Shown one piece after another: positions 18,255 to 26,046 of a DNA stretch of 64,000 nt. The notes below the pieces were generated by a model. The model made no database searches. It worked only from the letters and a program-made list of their open reading frames with translations, and had not been told where the DNA came from. The stretch spans positions 310,001 through 374,000 of the forward strand of contig CAVRJC010000004.1 in assembly GCA_963721435.1 (NCBI GenBank), read 5' to 3'. Made by a program: the position numbers and the translations under genes. The first letter of the stretch is position 1. The number at the start of each line of letters is the position of its first letter. This stretch comes from CAVRJC01 sp963721435. Lineage in GTDB: Bacteria; Actinomycetota; Acidimicrobiia; IMCC26256; DASPTH01.

Positions 18255-18624
18255 GCTCGTGCCTCCCGTTGGGTTCCAGTGGAACCCCGCCCCGGGCCGT
18301 GCAGCCCTTACGCGGACACAATATACGTCCATGCAACCACGTAGAGTGAGACTGGGTGTGGACCGTGTTACTCGTGGGGCTTGCGTTGTCGGCGGGTTCG
18401 GGCGAAACTAACGGTCCCCCACATGTGAGGGGCTTGGGCCGGGGCGGGAACCGGGGCGGGCCTTGCAGACGAACCGAGAAGCTGGGAGGAGGATCGTCGG
18501 TCTCGGGGCAGAGACGGCAAGGCCTCGGCCTGATTGAGCCAAGAACGAGTACCTGTAGCGAAGCGATTCATCCGTAGGGCATACAGCGTCGCCCACACGG
18601 GAGAACGAATGCTCAGGAGATCTC
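18255..18624 (+). other. Long non-coding leader with several hairpins, ahead of a 28-codon ORF
   Basis: No convincing gene lies in these 370 bases. Three stem-loops can be drawn on the plus strand. The first is CCCC(C)ACA/TGTG(A)GGGG at about 18416-18432. The second is GTCTC/GAGAC at 18500-18504 and 18511-18515. The third is CCGT-GGGC/GCCC-ACGG at 18572-18580 and 18591-18600. An outer pairing TGAGC (18535-18539) with GCTCA (18611-18615) encloses the third and ends just before the AGGAG at 18615-18619. The layout resembles a structured 5' leader or riboswitch, but it lacks the conserved cores of the c-di-GMP-I, c-di-AMP, cobalamin, TPP and glycine classes. The AT-rich stretch at 18315-18330 (ACACAATATACG) could hold a promoter for either strand. 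Confidence 0.4.
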
Positions 18625-18711
18625 GTGAAGAAGACCATGGTCCGAGTTGCGGCCGCAGCCTCAGGGTTGGTCGCACTTTTGCTCGCCGGTGGCGCTGGAC
18701 ACTACCGGTAG
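18625..18711 (+). CDS. 28-codon ORF resembling a signal peptide
   Basis: GTG 18625 follows a good ribosome-binding site (AGGAG, 18615-18619) and opens a 28-residue frame, MKKTMVRVAAAASGLVALLL then AGGAGHYR and TAG. The protein is a basic N-terminus plus a hydrophobic core, like a bare secretion signal. It may be a leader peptide, a small membrane peptide, or the stump of a secreted protein whose body was lost. The stop is followed in the same frame by the HD-domain gene, so the two may be translationally linked. Not recognised as any known family. Confidence 0.45.
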   Translation: MKKTMVRVAAAASGLVALLLAGGAGHYR

Positions 18712-18720
18712 GCCACACCC

Positions 18721-20119
18721 ATGCCGGGGCTTTGCCATCTCCGCCCACGACCCAAAGCTATGAAGCGGTCTGAACTCTCCCAAACCTCAAAGGAACGCCT
18801 GATCGCGCTCAGCTTTGCCGCGATCGCTATCGGTCTTTGCGCGACAGCCGCAACGCTTGAACCTTCGACGATGTCATGGCGCGATGTCGCAGATGTCGCG
18901 GTCCTTGGTTGCACGGCGGCATTGGCCGCGAGCTTTGAGGTTGAAGTTCGTTCGCGCTTCTCGGTGAGTGGCCACGTGATGATTCTGATGGGCTCGCTCG
19001 TCGTGTTCCATGGCAGCGCACTCTTCCTCGGCCCAATGTTGGTCGGCGCATTCAGCGGCTTTGACCTGCTGCATGTTCGTGGTCGCAAGTGGGCAAAGAT
19101 CGGGATCAACTCGGGAGCGGACAGCATCGCGATGCTTGCAGCGACGATCGCCTTTTGGCCGATCGCAAGCTCTTCAGGTTCGTTCTCGCCGGTCCTCATT
19201 CTGGCCATGGCAGCTGGCGGGGTGGTCTTTCTTGTTGTCAACTCGGTGCTGGTCGCCGTCCCGGTTTCCGTTGCATGCCGGGAGCCATACACGCGCGTGA
19301 TGGTGCAGCTTGGAAGGCTGAACTCCACCTCGCTTCCGTTCGCGCTGCTTGGACTGGGTTTTGGATACGTATACCTCGAGTTGGGTCCCGTCGTCGTTCC
19401 GCTCATCGTGGTGCCCTTGTCGATCGCACGACAGGCGTTCGCCAGCTACTTGGAACTCAAGGCGGCGCAGGAGCACACGATCGAGACGTTGATCCGTGCG
19501 CTCGAGGCGAAGGACAGGTACACGGCCGGTCACGCGCAGCGCGTTGCGACGTTCTCCGCGTACATCGCCGAAGAGTTCGCGTTCACGCCCGCGTCGTTCG
19601 GAGCGTCTCCGCTACGCGGCGCTCATGCACGACATCGGGAAGCTCATCGTTCCGAACCAGTTGCTCAACAAGCCGGGGCGCCTCACGGAAGCCGAGTTCG
19701 ACCGGGTGCGCCTCCACGAGACCGTGTCGGTCGAGCTGCTGCGCAGGATCGACTTCTTGGCGCCGGTCGCGGGTGACACCACGACGGAAGCCGCGACCGC
19801 TGCGGTCGACGGCAGTGCGCTCGTCGAGCCGGCGATCATCCACGTGGCGGACGCGTTCGACGCCATGACCTCGACCCGATCCTACCGGAAGGCCTTGTCC
19901 CAGGACACCGCGTTCGACGAGCTCCGCAAGGGTGCCGGCACCCAGTTCAACGCGGCGTGCGTCGAAGCCCTGATCGGGGCCATCGAGCGCCGCGACGAGG
20001 CGTACGGCGCCGGCCACGAAGTCGACGACCACGAGTGGGCGGTCGCACCACCTGAAGCAGGCACCGGCTCGGCGGGTCTCGGGCATCTCGTTCCCGAGGA
20101 GCAGGGCGCGACGCCATGA
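18721..20119 (+). CDS. Membrane-anchored HD-domain (HD-GYP-like) phosphohydrolase, frame broken near 19597
   Basis: About 466 residues. The N-terminal 230 residues hold about six membrane helices. An HD domain follows: IETLIRALEAKDRYTAGHAQ, then LRYAALMHDIGKLIVPNQLL and HVADAFDAMTSTRSYRKAL. The first His and the HD pair are intact. The H-x-x-G-Y-P motif that marks active c-di-GMP phosphodiesterases is not present, and GDTTTEAATAAVDGS stands in its place. The frame changes near 19597. Starts at ATG 18721 and 18760 are both possible. Codons in the first 700 bases end in A or T far more often than in the neighbours. The TGA overlaps the next ATG. The likely role is nucleotide-second-messenger or phosphate-ester hydrolysis, but a degenerate sensor is equally possible. 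Confidence 0.78.
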
Positions 20120-21297
20120 AGCGGTGGATGCGGTTCCTCATCCTCCTGGCGGGGGGTGGGGTGGTCGCTCTCGTCGCGGAGCTTGCTGATCCCGGAACGC
20201 CGTGGGCCGCGCTCGCGCTCATCGGCGGCGCGATCGCGGCGGGGGAGCTCATCGAGCTGCGGCCGCCGCTGCGTGCCGCGATCCCCATTTCGTTCGCGTA
20301 CGAGGTCGTGCTGGCGCGTCGTGCCGACGTGTCGGACGCCGCGCTCGTGCTGCTGGTGGCGCTGCTCGCGAGCATGCTGGTCCGAACGGAGCCGGTTGCC
20401 GTCGAACGTCGCTTGTTGCTCTTCTCGGAGCGCTTCGCGGCCGGCCTTGCCGCGGTGCTGGTCTTCCACGGCATGTTCGATGCGCTCTCGTCGCTGTCGA
20501 GTCGCGCGCAGGTCCTGATCGCGCTGCTCGCCGCTGCGGTCGCGCCGCTGATCGTCGCGGAGATCGCTCGTATGTTGCGCGAGCGGACCCCGGGGATCAC
20601 GTGGCACGGCCGGACCGCCGACATCGCGCTCGTCACGAGCGCGATGCTCATGGCGGTCAGCGACCAGGGTGTCAACGGGAAGGGTGCGATGGGCCTGTGG
20701 GGTCCGATCGTGTTCACGATCCCGCTGCTGGCGGCGTGGTACTCGTACGAGCACCTCGACGAGATCCGCCGCACCTACTCGCAGACGATCCGCGCACTCG
20801 GTGCCGCGCCCGAGCTCGGCGGGATGGTGCGCGACGGGCACGCCGAACGCGTCGCGGCACTGACCGTTGCCATTGCGCACGAGCTCGGCTTCTCGCGGAG
20901 CGAGACGGAGCACCTCGAGACCGCGGCCCTGCTCCATCACCTCGGGCAGGTGTGCATCGACGAGCCCGAGGATGGCCGCCCGCCTGACGGCGCGGCCATC
21001 GCGCACTCCGGTGCGGAGATCCTGCGGAGTACCGAGCTCCTCGCTCCCGCCGGCGACATCATCGCCGCCGAGGCACTTCCGTACCGGGACGACGTGCGGG
21101 CGCGGCCCGGCGTGATGTCGGGACAGATCCTGAAGATCGCGAGCGCCTACGACGAGCTGTCGGAAGGTCGCAACGACCGCGGCGAGGCGGCGCTCGAGGC
21201 GATGTACTCGGCGCCGGCGTATCTCTACGACGAGCAAGTGCTCGGCGCGCTCGAGATCGTGCTCGATCGCCGCGGCGTGCTCAGCGCAACTCCGTAG
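20116..21297 (+). CDS. Membrane protein with a degenerate HD domain
   Basis: 393 residues, coupled by ATGA to the preceding HD protein. About six helices occupy residues 1-215. A C-terminal HD-like domain follows: MVRDGHAERVAALTVAIAHE, then LETAALLHHLGQVCIDEPED, and SAYDELSEGRN in place of the usual VADAFD. The HD pair is HH here (LLHHLG), and the second His cluster is reduced to AAIAHSGAEILRS, so metal-dependent hydrolysis is doubtful. The two adjacent membrane HD proteins, one closer to active and one degenerate, may form a heteromeric sensor; that is inference. Confidence 0.78.
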   Translation: MKRWMRFLILLAGGGVVALVAELADPGTPWAALALIGGAIAAGELIELRPPLRAAIPISFAYEVVLARRADVSDAALVLLVALLASMLVRTEPVAVERRLLLFSERFAAGLAAVLVFHGMFDALSSLSSRAQVLIALLAAAVAPLIVAEIARMLRERTPGITWHGRTADIALVTSAMLMAVSDQGVNGKGAMGLWGPIVFTIPLLAAWYSYEHLDEIRRTYSQTIRALGAAPELGGMVRDGHAERVAALTVAIAHELGFSRSETEHLETAALLHHLGQVCIDEPEDGRPPDGAAIAHSGAEILRSTELLAPAGDIIAAEALPYRDDVRARPGVMSGQILKIASAYDELSEGRNDRGEAALEAMYSAPAYLYDEQVLGALEIVLDRRGVLSATP

Positions 21298-21318
21298 AGC
21301 GCTCGCCGGCCGAGCGGC

Positions 21319-21924
21319 TCAGCTCGTCGCCTTCGCGCGATCGAGATAGACGCCGTACCGGCGGGGGCGACGGCTGGCTTCGAAGCACACGTCGACGATC
21401 CCGAGCGCGATCACGATGTCGCCGATCGAGTACTGCACGTTCGGGATCCCCGGCACCGTGAGCTGATCGCTCAGGAACACGAGCTTGTCGTCGCTCTCCT
21501 GTGGCCGGTGCTTGACCGTGCGCTCGATGGGCACGTGCACCTCGCGTCCGTTGCGCACGTGCACCTCGTCCTTGGTCGGCATCCCCTGGTTCAACCCGAT
21601 GACCAGCATGTTCAGCCCGACACCGATGGCGATCACGAGGAAGCCGCTCGTGCGCAGGTTGAGGATGCAGAACGCGAGGATCAGCACGAACGACAGCATC
21701 AGGAGCCCGAAGCCCAGGTCGTCGATGCGCGCCTTCGGGAACGTGACGAACTCGAGCGCGACCTGGATCGCCAATGCCACGAACAGGAGCCACAGCCAAC
21801 GAAGCTCGATGTGCCCGAGACGGCGGAAGCTGCCGCCGGTGACGACGACAACGAGCGCGGCGAGGACGATCGTGCCCAGGTAGAGCACCACAGGAGACAA
21901 CGTAGTGAGTGCGCCACGATGCAC
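21319..21924 (-). CDS. DUF5317 family membrane protein
   Basis: A 201-residue protein with five or so helices, matching the DUF5317 family by its layout: LYLGTIVLAALVVVVTGGSF near the start, GFLVIAIGVGLNMLVIGLNQ GMP (the conserved NMLVIxxNxGMP pattern), an extracytoplasmic loop containing KLVFLSDQLTVP, and a last helix YSIGDIVIALGIVDVCFEAS. The function of the family is unknown. The ATG at 21924 is the first in frame; GTG codons at 21891 or 21888, directly before LYLGTIV, are likely alternatives and would remove the overlap with the divergent gene's upstream region. Confidence 0.82.
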   Translation of the reverse strand: MHRGALTTLSPVVLYLGTIVLAALVVVVTGGSFRRLGHIELRWLWLLFVALAIQVALEFVTFPKARIDDLGFGLLMLSFVLILAFCILNLRTSGFLVIAIGVGLNMLVIGLNQGMPTKDEVHVRNGREVHVPIERTVKHRPQESDDKLVFLSDQLTVPGIPNVQYSIGDIVIALGIVDVCFEASRRPRRYGVYLDRAKATS

Positions 21925-21943
21925 GGTCGATACAGTCGGGCGC

Positions 21944-22162
21944 GTGTACGAGTTGCGAGCCCGAGCGGCTGGCCGTGTCGAGCAGCTGGTGGTCGACGAA
22001 GGCCAGATGGTCGCGGAAGAGGATGCGATCGCGATCCTCGACAGCGCCGGCGCGCGCGTCGAGCTGACTACTGACGTGCCGGGCGTCGTCCGGGAGCTCT
22101 ACGTCGAGCGCGGGCAACCAGTGGTCACCGGCGACGTCATCGCCCTCATCGACGAGTCGTAG
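21944..22162 (+). CDS. Lipoyl/biotinyl-like single-domain protein without the acceptor lysine
   Basis: A 72-residue protein with the pseudo-symmetric barrel pattern of biotinyl/lipoyl domains: GRVEQLVVDEGQMVAEEDAI, then GVVRELYVERGQPVVTGDVI and ALIDES. At the hairpin where E-A-M-K-M (biotin) or D-K-A (lipoyl) is expected, the sequence is ILDSAGARVELTTDV, with no lysine. It is therefore unlikely to carry a cofactor covalently. Similar small barrels serve as HlyD-like or structural modules. I prefer the GTG at 21944, where the fold starts; an ATG at 21905 would add 13 poorly conserved residues and overlap the divergent gene. It converges on the sortase gene. Confidence 0.7.
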   Translation: MYELRARAAGRVEQLVVDEGQMVAEEDAIAILDSAGARVELTTDVPGVVRELYVERGQPVVTGDVIALIDES

Positions 22163-22176
22163 CGGCGGCGCGTCGA

Positions 22177-23148
22177 TCAGTAGTTCGACGGCAGCAGGCG
22201 CTCGAGGTACGTGTAGAACACGAAGAGCACGATGATGAACGGGATCGCGCCGGCGATCCACACGTACCACTGCTTGTAGCGGTGGAACAGGAACCACCAC
22301 GCGCCGCCCACGAGGGCGGCGATGAATCCCCACAGCAGCGCGGGGAAGCGTGAGCCGCTGTCGCCCTCGAGGCCGCTGATCGTCGCCTTGGCGGTGCCGG
22401 GGTCGACCGACATGGCGGGCAGTGGCACCGCACCCGGTGGCAACACGATCGTGGCCTGCACGATGAGGCGCTCGGCCGCGGAGAACTTCGGGTTGCACGT
22501 GGTGAGCGTGAGCGTCGCGAGGGAGTGGCCGGGTCGGGTGGGGTCGGGCGTCGGTTGGAGCACTTCACCCTGCGTGGGCTTCACCACGAACGGGCTGTCC
22601 TGGTTGACCTTGTACACCCACTTGTTGCCGGCGAGCGTGGCGAGCACGATCTCGTCGCCGGGCGCGAGCTGGTCGAGGTCGCCGAACGGGGCTCCATAGG
22701 TGGTGCGGTGCCCCGCGATGGCGGAGTTCCCCTCCTGGCCCGGCAATGGTGTCACCGGGTAGTGGCCGGGTCCCAGGCGCAGGTCAGGGACGTCGACGCC
22801 CTCCACCACGGTCTGGTCGACGCCGATCTTCTTGATCTCGATCCGCGCGACCGCGTCGCCGTTCGGGGGGACCTCGAGCGGGGTGCCGGTCGTGGTGGGC
22901 GGGGTCAGGGTCGGGTTGTCCGGGCCCGTGGTCGCCGGCCGATTCGCGCCCGTGGTGGAGGTCGGGGGGCGCGTCGTCGTGGTCGAACCGGTGTGCGCCT
23001 TGACCGCCTGCTCGAATTGGTCCTGGAGCTTGTTCTGCTCGCGGGCTTGGAGGATGCCGGTGCCCCAGAGCTGATACGCCACGAACAGCAGCAGCAGGAT
23101 CCCGGATGTGAGCAGCACGCGGCCGATCCACCCGAGCACGTTGCGCAT
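22177..23148 (-). CDS. Class E/D-like sortase
   Basis: A 323-residue sortase. An N-terminal membrane helix (VLLTSGILLLLFVAYQLWG) leads to a Thr/Pro-rich linker of about 60 residues, then the catalytic barrel. The catalytic His is in NSAIAGHRTTYGAPFGDLDQ, the Cys in LATLTLTTCNPKFSAAERLI (the TLxTC motif), and the Arg in that same stretch. Two further helices close the C-terminus (LWGFIAALVGGAWWFLFH and WIAGAIPFIIVLFVFYTYLE), an unusual arrangement for a sortase. It should cleave and attach surface proteins bearing an LPxTG or LAxTG sorting signal; no such substrate is seen in this window. Start ATG 23148. Confidence 0.9.
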   Translation of the reverse strand: MRNVLGWIGRVLLTSGILLLLFVAYQLWGTGILQAREQNKLQDQFEQAVKAHTGSTTTTRPPTSTTGANRPATTGPDNPTLTPPTTTGTPLEVPPNGDAVARIEIKKIGVDQTVVEGVDVPDLRLGPGHYPVTPLPGQEGNSAIAGHRTTYGAPFGDLDQLAPGDEIVLATLAGNKWVYKVNQDSPFVVKPTQGEVLQPTPDPTRPGHSLATLTLTTCNPKFSAAERLIVQATIVLPPGAVPLPAMSVDPGTAKATISGLEGDSGSRFPALLWGFIAALVGGAWWFLFHRYKQWYVWIAGAIPFIIVLFVFYTYLERLLPSNY

Positions 23149-23235
23149 CCGGACGAGGCTAACCAGCAATGCCGGTTCGACCGGCTCACCGGGCCGTCCG
23201 TACACTCTTGGCGCATCGACCGCTCGGAGGCGAGT

Positions 23236-23968
23236 GTGCCTGTCGTCGTCGTCCGACTCCGCTCCGCTGTGTGCTTGCTCGGACGCTTTCCGGCCCTCGC
23301 CGGCGTGGATCTCGACGTGGCCGAGGGAGAGATCGTGTTGCTCTCCGGCGCCAACGGCGCGGGCAAGACCACGCTGCTGCGACTGCTCGCCGGGCTGGTG
23401 CCGCTGTACTCCGGGGAGGCCTCGGTGCTGGGGCACGACCTCGCCGACGACCGGCGCTCGGCTCGCCGGGAGCTGGCGCTGATGGGCCACGAGACCTTCT
23501 GCTACGACGACCTCACGGCGCGCGAGAACCTGCGGTTCGCGGCCCGGGCGTCGGGAGGCACCGCGGAAGGCGCTGACGCCGCGCTCGAGCGGGTCGGGCT
23601 CGCGCGATCGGCCGACACCGCGCACCGCAAGCTCTCGGCCGGGCAGCGCCGACGCCTCGCGTTGGCGGTCGCGCTCGTCGCGTGACCCGCGCCTGCTGTT
23701 GCTCGACGAGCCGCACGCCGGGCTCGACGAGGAAGGCCGCGCCCTGCTCGACGGCATCGTGCGCGCTGCGCCGAGCGAGGGCCGCACGGTGCTCATCGCG
23801 TCGCACGAGCTCGACCACACCCGCCCGATCGTCGATCGTGAGGTCGTGTTGGATTCCGGGCGCGCCGCGGCGCCCGAAGCGACGGAGGAGCGGCGGGCGC
23901 TCGCCAGCGAGCGAACGGCCGCAAGCCGGGTATCCCGGCTCGCAGAGAGCGAGCGAGTGATCAGGTGA
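23236..23968 (+). CDS. ccmA: CcmA, heme exporter ABC ATPase, frame broken near 23683
   Basis: About 244 residues. The Walker A SGANGAGKTTLLRLLAGLVP, the ABC signature HRKLSAGQRRRLALAVAL and the Walker B LLLLDEPHAGLDEEGR are all present. The frame changes between signature and Walker B: ALVAR at 23680 runs into TGA unless one base is wrong near 23683. It starts at GTG 23236 behind a GGAGG site. As the first gene of a ccm operon it should energise the CcmABCD complex, which releases holo-CcmE. Its GTGA overlap with ccmB supports full-length translation in the living cell. Confidence 0.88.
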
Positions 23969-24639
23969 ACGTGATGCAGGAGATGTGGCTGGTTGCGGCG
24001 AAGGACTTGCGCATCGAGGCGCGATCGCGGGTCACGCTCCAGCAGGTCCTGCCGTTCGGCCTGATCGTGTTGCTCCTCTTCGCATTCGCCCTCGACCCTG
24101 ACCGCGGGATCCTCAAGCGGGTCGCGCCGGGCCTCTTCTGGGTGACCGTGCTGCTGGCGGCCCTGCTGGCGGTGTCACGCTCGTTCGGTATCGAGGCCGA
24201 CAACGGCGCACGGGACGGCCTGCGCCTCTCCGGTCTCGACGGGGCCGCGGTCTTCCTCGGGAAGGCAGTCGCGCTGGGGATCCAGCTGCTGCTCCTCGAG
24301 GTGGTCCTGACCGCTTGTGTGATCGTGCTCTACGGCATCGAGCTGAACACGCTCGTCCCGCTGGTGCTGGCGACGGTTGCCGCGACCATCGGGGTGGCCG
24401 CCACCGGTACCCTCTACGGCGTTCTCGCGGCGGGCCTGCGAGTGCGCGAGACCCTGGTGCCACTGCTGCTCCTCCCGGTCGTAGCGCCGGTACTGCTCGG
24501 GGCCACCCGAGCCTGGGAAGCAGCGATCGACGGCATACCGTCGGACGCGTGGCCGTGGGTCGCGCTGCTCGGCGTGTTCGCCGTGTTGTTCACGACGATC
24601 GGGATGCTGGCCTTCGGCCCGCTCCTGGAGGAAGCATGA
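23965..24639 (+). CDS. ccmB: CcmB, heme exporter membrane subunit
   Basis: A 224-residue protein with six helices. The cytoplasmic N-terminal segment (MQEMWLVAAKDLRIEARSRV) and the helix-loop FGIEADNGARDGLRLSGLDG are diagnostic of CcmB. It is the membrane partner of the CcmA ATPase in cytochrome c maturation System I. GTG 23965 overlaps the ccmA stop, and its own TGA overlaps the ccmC ATG. Length and helix count match the family. Confidence 0.93.
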   Translation: MNVMQEMWLVAAKDLRIEARSRVTLQQVLPFGLIVLLLFAFALDPDRGILKRVAPGLFWVTVLLAALLAVSRSFGIEADNGARDGLRLSGLDGAAVFLGKAVALGIQLLLLEVVLTACVIVLYGIELNTLVPLVLATVAATIGVAATGTLYGVLAAGLRVRETLVPLLLLPVVAPVLLGATRAWEAAIDGIPSDAWPWVALLGVFAVLFTTIGMLAFGPLLEEA

Positions 24640-25415
24640 GACTGCTCAAGCCGCAGGTGAGCACCGCGCTCGGCTGGCTGTCGCTCGTTGCGTTGGTCGT
24701 CCTCGCGCTCTTCGGGCTGTGGGGCGCGCCGCCCGACAGGGTCCAGAGCGACGCGCAGCGCCTCATGTACCTCCACGTCCCGACCGCGTGGATCGCGTAC
24801 CTCGCGTTCGGCGTGACCGCGCTCGCGTCGGCCCTGTGGTTGTGGAAGCGCACGCGGGCGACGGTGTGGGACCGCGTCGCCGGCGCGTCCGCCGAGATCG
24901 GTGTGCTGTTCACCGCTCTCACCCTCGTGCTCGGATCGCTGTGGGGACGGCCGGTGTGGGGCATCTGGTGGGCGTGGGACGCGCGTCTCGTCACCACCGC
25001 CGTGCTCTTCTTCCTCTATCTCGGATATCTCGCGTTGCGACGCGTGCCCGCGACGCCGGAGACGCGAGCGAAGCGTTGCGCGATCGCCGCGCTGGTCGCG
25101 TTCGCGGATGTGCCGATCGTGCACTTCTCGGTCACGTGGTGGCGCACGCTCCATCAGCAGGGCACCGTGTTCAACGAGGAGCTCGATGCGCACATCCACG
25201 GTGTGATGGCCTTCACGCTGTGGTTCGGCGTGTTCGCGTTCACGCTGTTGTTCGTGTATCTCCTCGATCGTCGCTATCGCCTGCTCGCACTCGAGGAGGA
25301 GCGCGAGGAGCGCGAGGTCGAGCAGGCGATCGCCGAGCGGATCGGGACGCAGAGCCCGCCGTCGGCACCGCCCGCGCCTCCGACGCCGCCAGTGGAAGTA
25401 GGAGCGTCAGGATGA
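24636..25415 (+). CDS. ccmC: CcmC, heme-handling protein
   Basis: A 259-residue protein with six helices and the tryptophan-rich heme-binding loop WGIWWAWDARLVTTAVLFFL between helices. The flanking periplasmic His residues are in LMYLHVPTAWIAYLAFGVTA and VHFSVTWWRTLHQ. CcmC presents heme to CcmE. The C-terminal tail is longer than usual, acidic and then Pro-rich (SPPSAPPAPPTPPVEVGASG). It is coupled to ccmB and ccmD by ATGA overlaps. Confidence 0.94.
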   Translation: MRLLKPQVSTALGWLSLVALVVLALFGLWGAPPDRVQSDAQRLMYLHVPTAWIAYLAFGVTALASALWLWKRTRATVWDRVAGASAEIGVLFTALTLVLGSLWGRPVWGIWWAWDARLVTTAVLFFLYLGYLALRRVPATPETRAKRCAIAALVAFADVPIVHFSVTWWRTLHQQGTVFNEELDAHIHGVMAFTLWFGVFAFTLLFVYLLDRRYRLLALEEEREEREVEQAIAERIGTQSPPSAPPAPPTPPVEVGASG

Positions 25416-25546
25416 AGTTCGCCGAGTACGTCATCACCGGTTGGGTGCTCACCGGTGTCGTGATCTTCGTCTACTGGCTCTCGATCGTGCAACGCACCCG
25501 GCGCGCCGAGCGATCGCTCCCCGTTGTCGACCAGGACCGCGAGTGA
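25412..25546 (+). CDS. ccmD: CcmD-like small membrane protein
   Basis: A 44-residue protein with one N-terminal helix (YVITGWVLTGVVIFVYWLSI) followed by a basic stretch QRTRRAERSLPV. Size, single helix, charged C-terminus and position between ccmC and ccmE all match CcmD, which bridges CcmC and CcmE; sequence identity in this family is low, so position carries most weight. The ATG at 25412 overlaps the ccmC stop, and the TGA overlaps the ccmE GTG. Confidence 0.82.
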   Translation: MKFAEYVITGWVLTGVVIFVYWLSIVQRTRRAERSLPVVDQDRE

Positions 25547-26046
25547 CCACGACGGAAGCGCCACCATCACCCGTCCCCGCGCCGCGTCGCCCCCGCAAGC
25601 TGCGAACCCGCTACATCGTGGCGATCGGTGGCTGCGTCGCCGCGATCGTCGCGATCATCGTGCTCGCGGTCGTCCTGTCCGAGAACGTCGTCTACTTCCG
25701 CACCGTCACCGAAGCGGTGCACGCGCGCTCGTCGACGGGGACCTCGCGCTTTCGCATCGCGGGCGCGGTCGTACCCGGCACCATCACGGAGACCAAGACC
25801 GGCGTGCGGTTCCGCATCACCGACGGCAAGCACACCGTCACCGTCGATCACAGCGGCGATCCCCCCGACCTGTTCAAGGCGGGTGCGCCCGTCGTGTGTG
25901 AAGGGCACTGGGCGAAGGCCGATGTCGCCAACGCGTCGTTCGTGTCCGATCGCATCCTGATCCGTCACGGCGCCGACTACACGCCACCGAAGGTCGACAC
26001 CAACAAGGCGAGCAAGGCCACCGCACAGAGGTCCGGCACCGGGTGA
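25543..26046 (+). CDS. ccmE: CcmE, periplasmic heme chaperone
   Basis: 167 residues: a basic, Pro-rich N-terminus, one membrane anchor (YIVAIGGCVAAIVAIIVLAV) and an OB-fold domain. The domain has GTSRFRIAGAVVPGTI and GKHTVTVDHSGDPPDLFKAG. The covalent heme-binding His lies in ILIRHGADYTPPKV, matching the usual K-H-D-E-N-Y-x-P-P, so this is the His type rather than the Cys variant known from some archaea. It receives heme from CcmC and passes it to CcmF. GTG 25543 overlaps the ccmD stop. Confidence 0.93.
   Translation: MTTTEAPPSPVPAPRRPRKLRTRYIVAIGGCVAAIVAIIVLAVVLSENVVYFRTVTEAVHARSSTGTSRFRIAGAVVPGTITETKTGVRFRITDGKHTVTVDHSGDPPDLFKAGAPVVCEGHWAKADVANASFVSDRILIRHGADYTPPKVDTNKASKATAQRSGTG

Noticed and set aside
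18255..18624. A known riboswitch (c-di-GMP-I, c-di-AMP/ydaO, cobalamin, TPP, glycine)
   Set aside because: I looked for the conserved cores (for example GACGCAAAGCC, GGTGAAT with CCGAACCC, the B12 box, CTGAGA) and found none; it is kept only as an unclassified structured leader.
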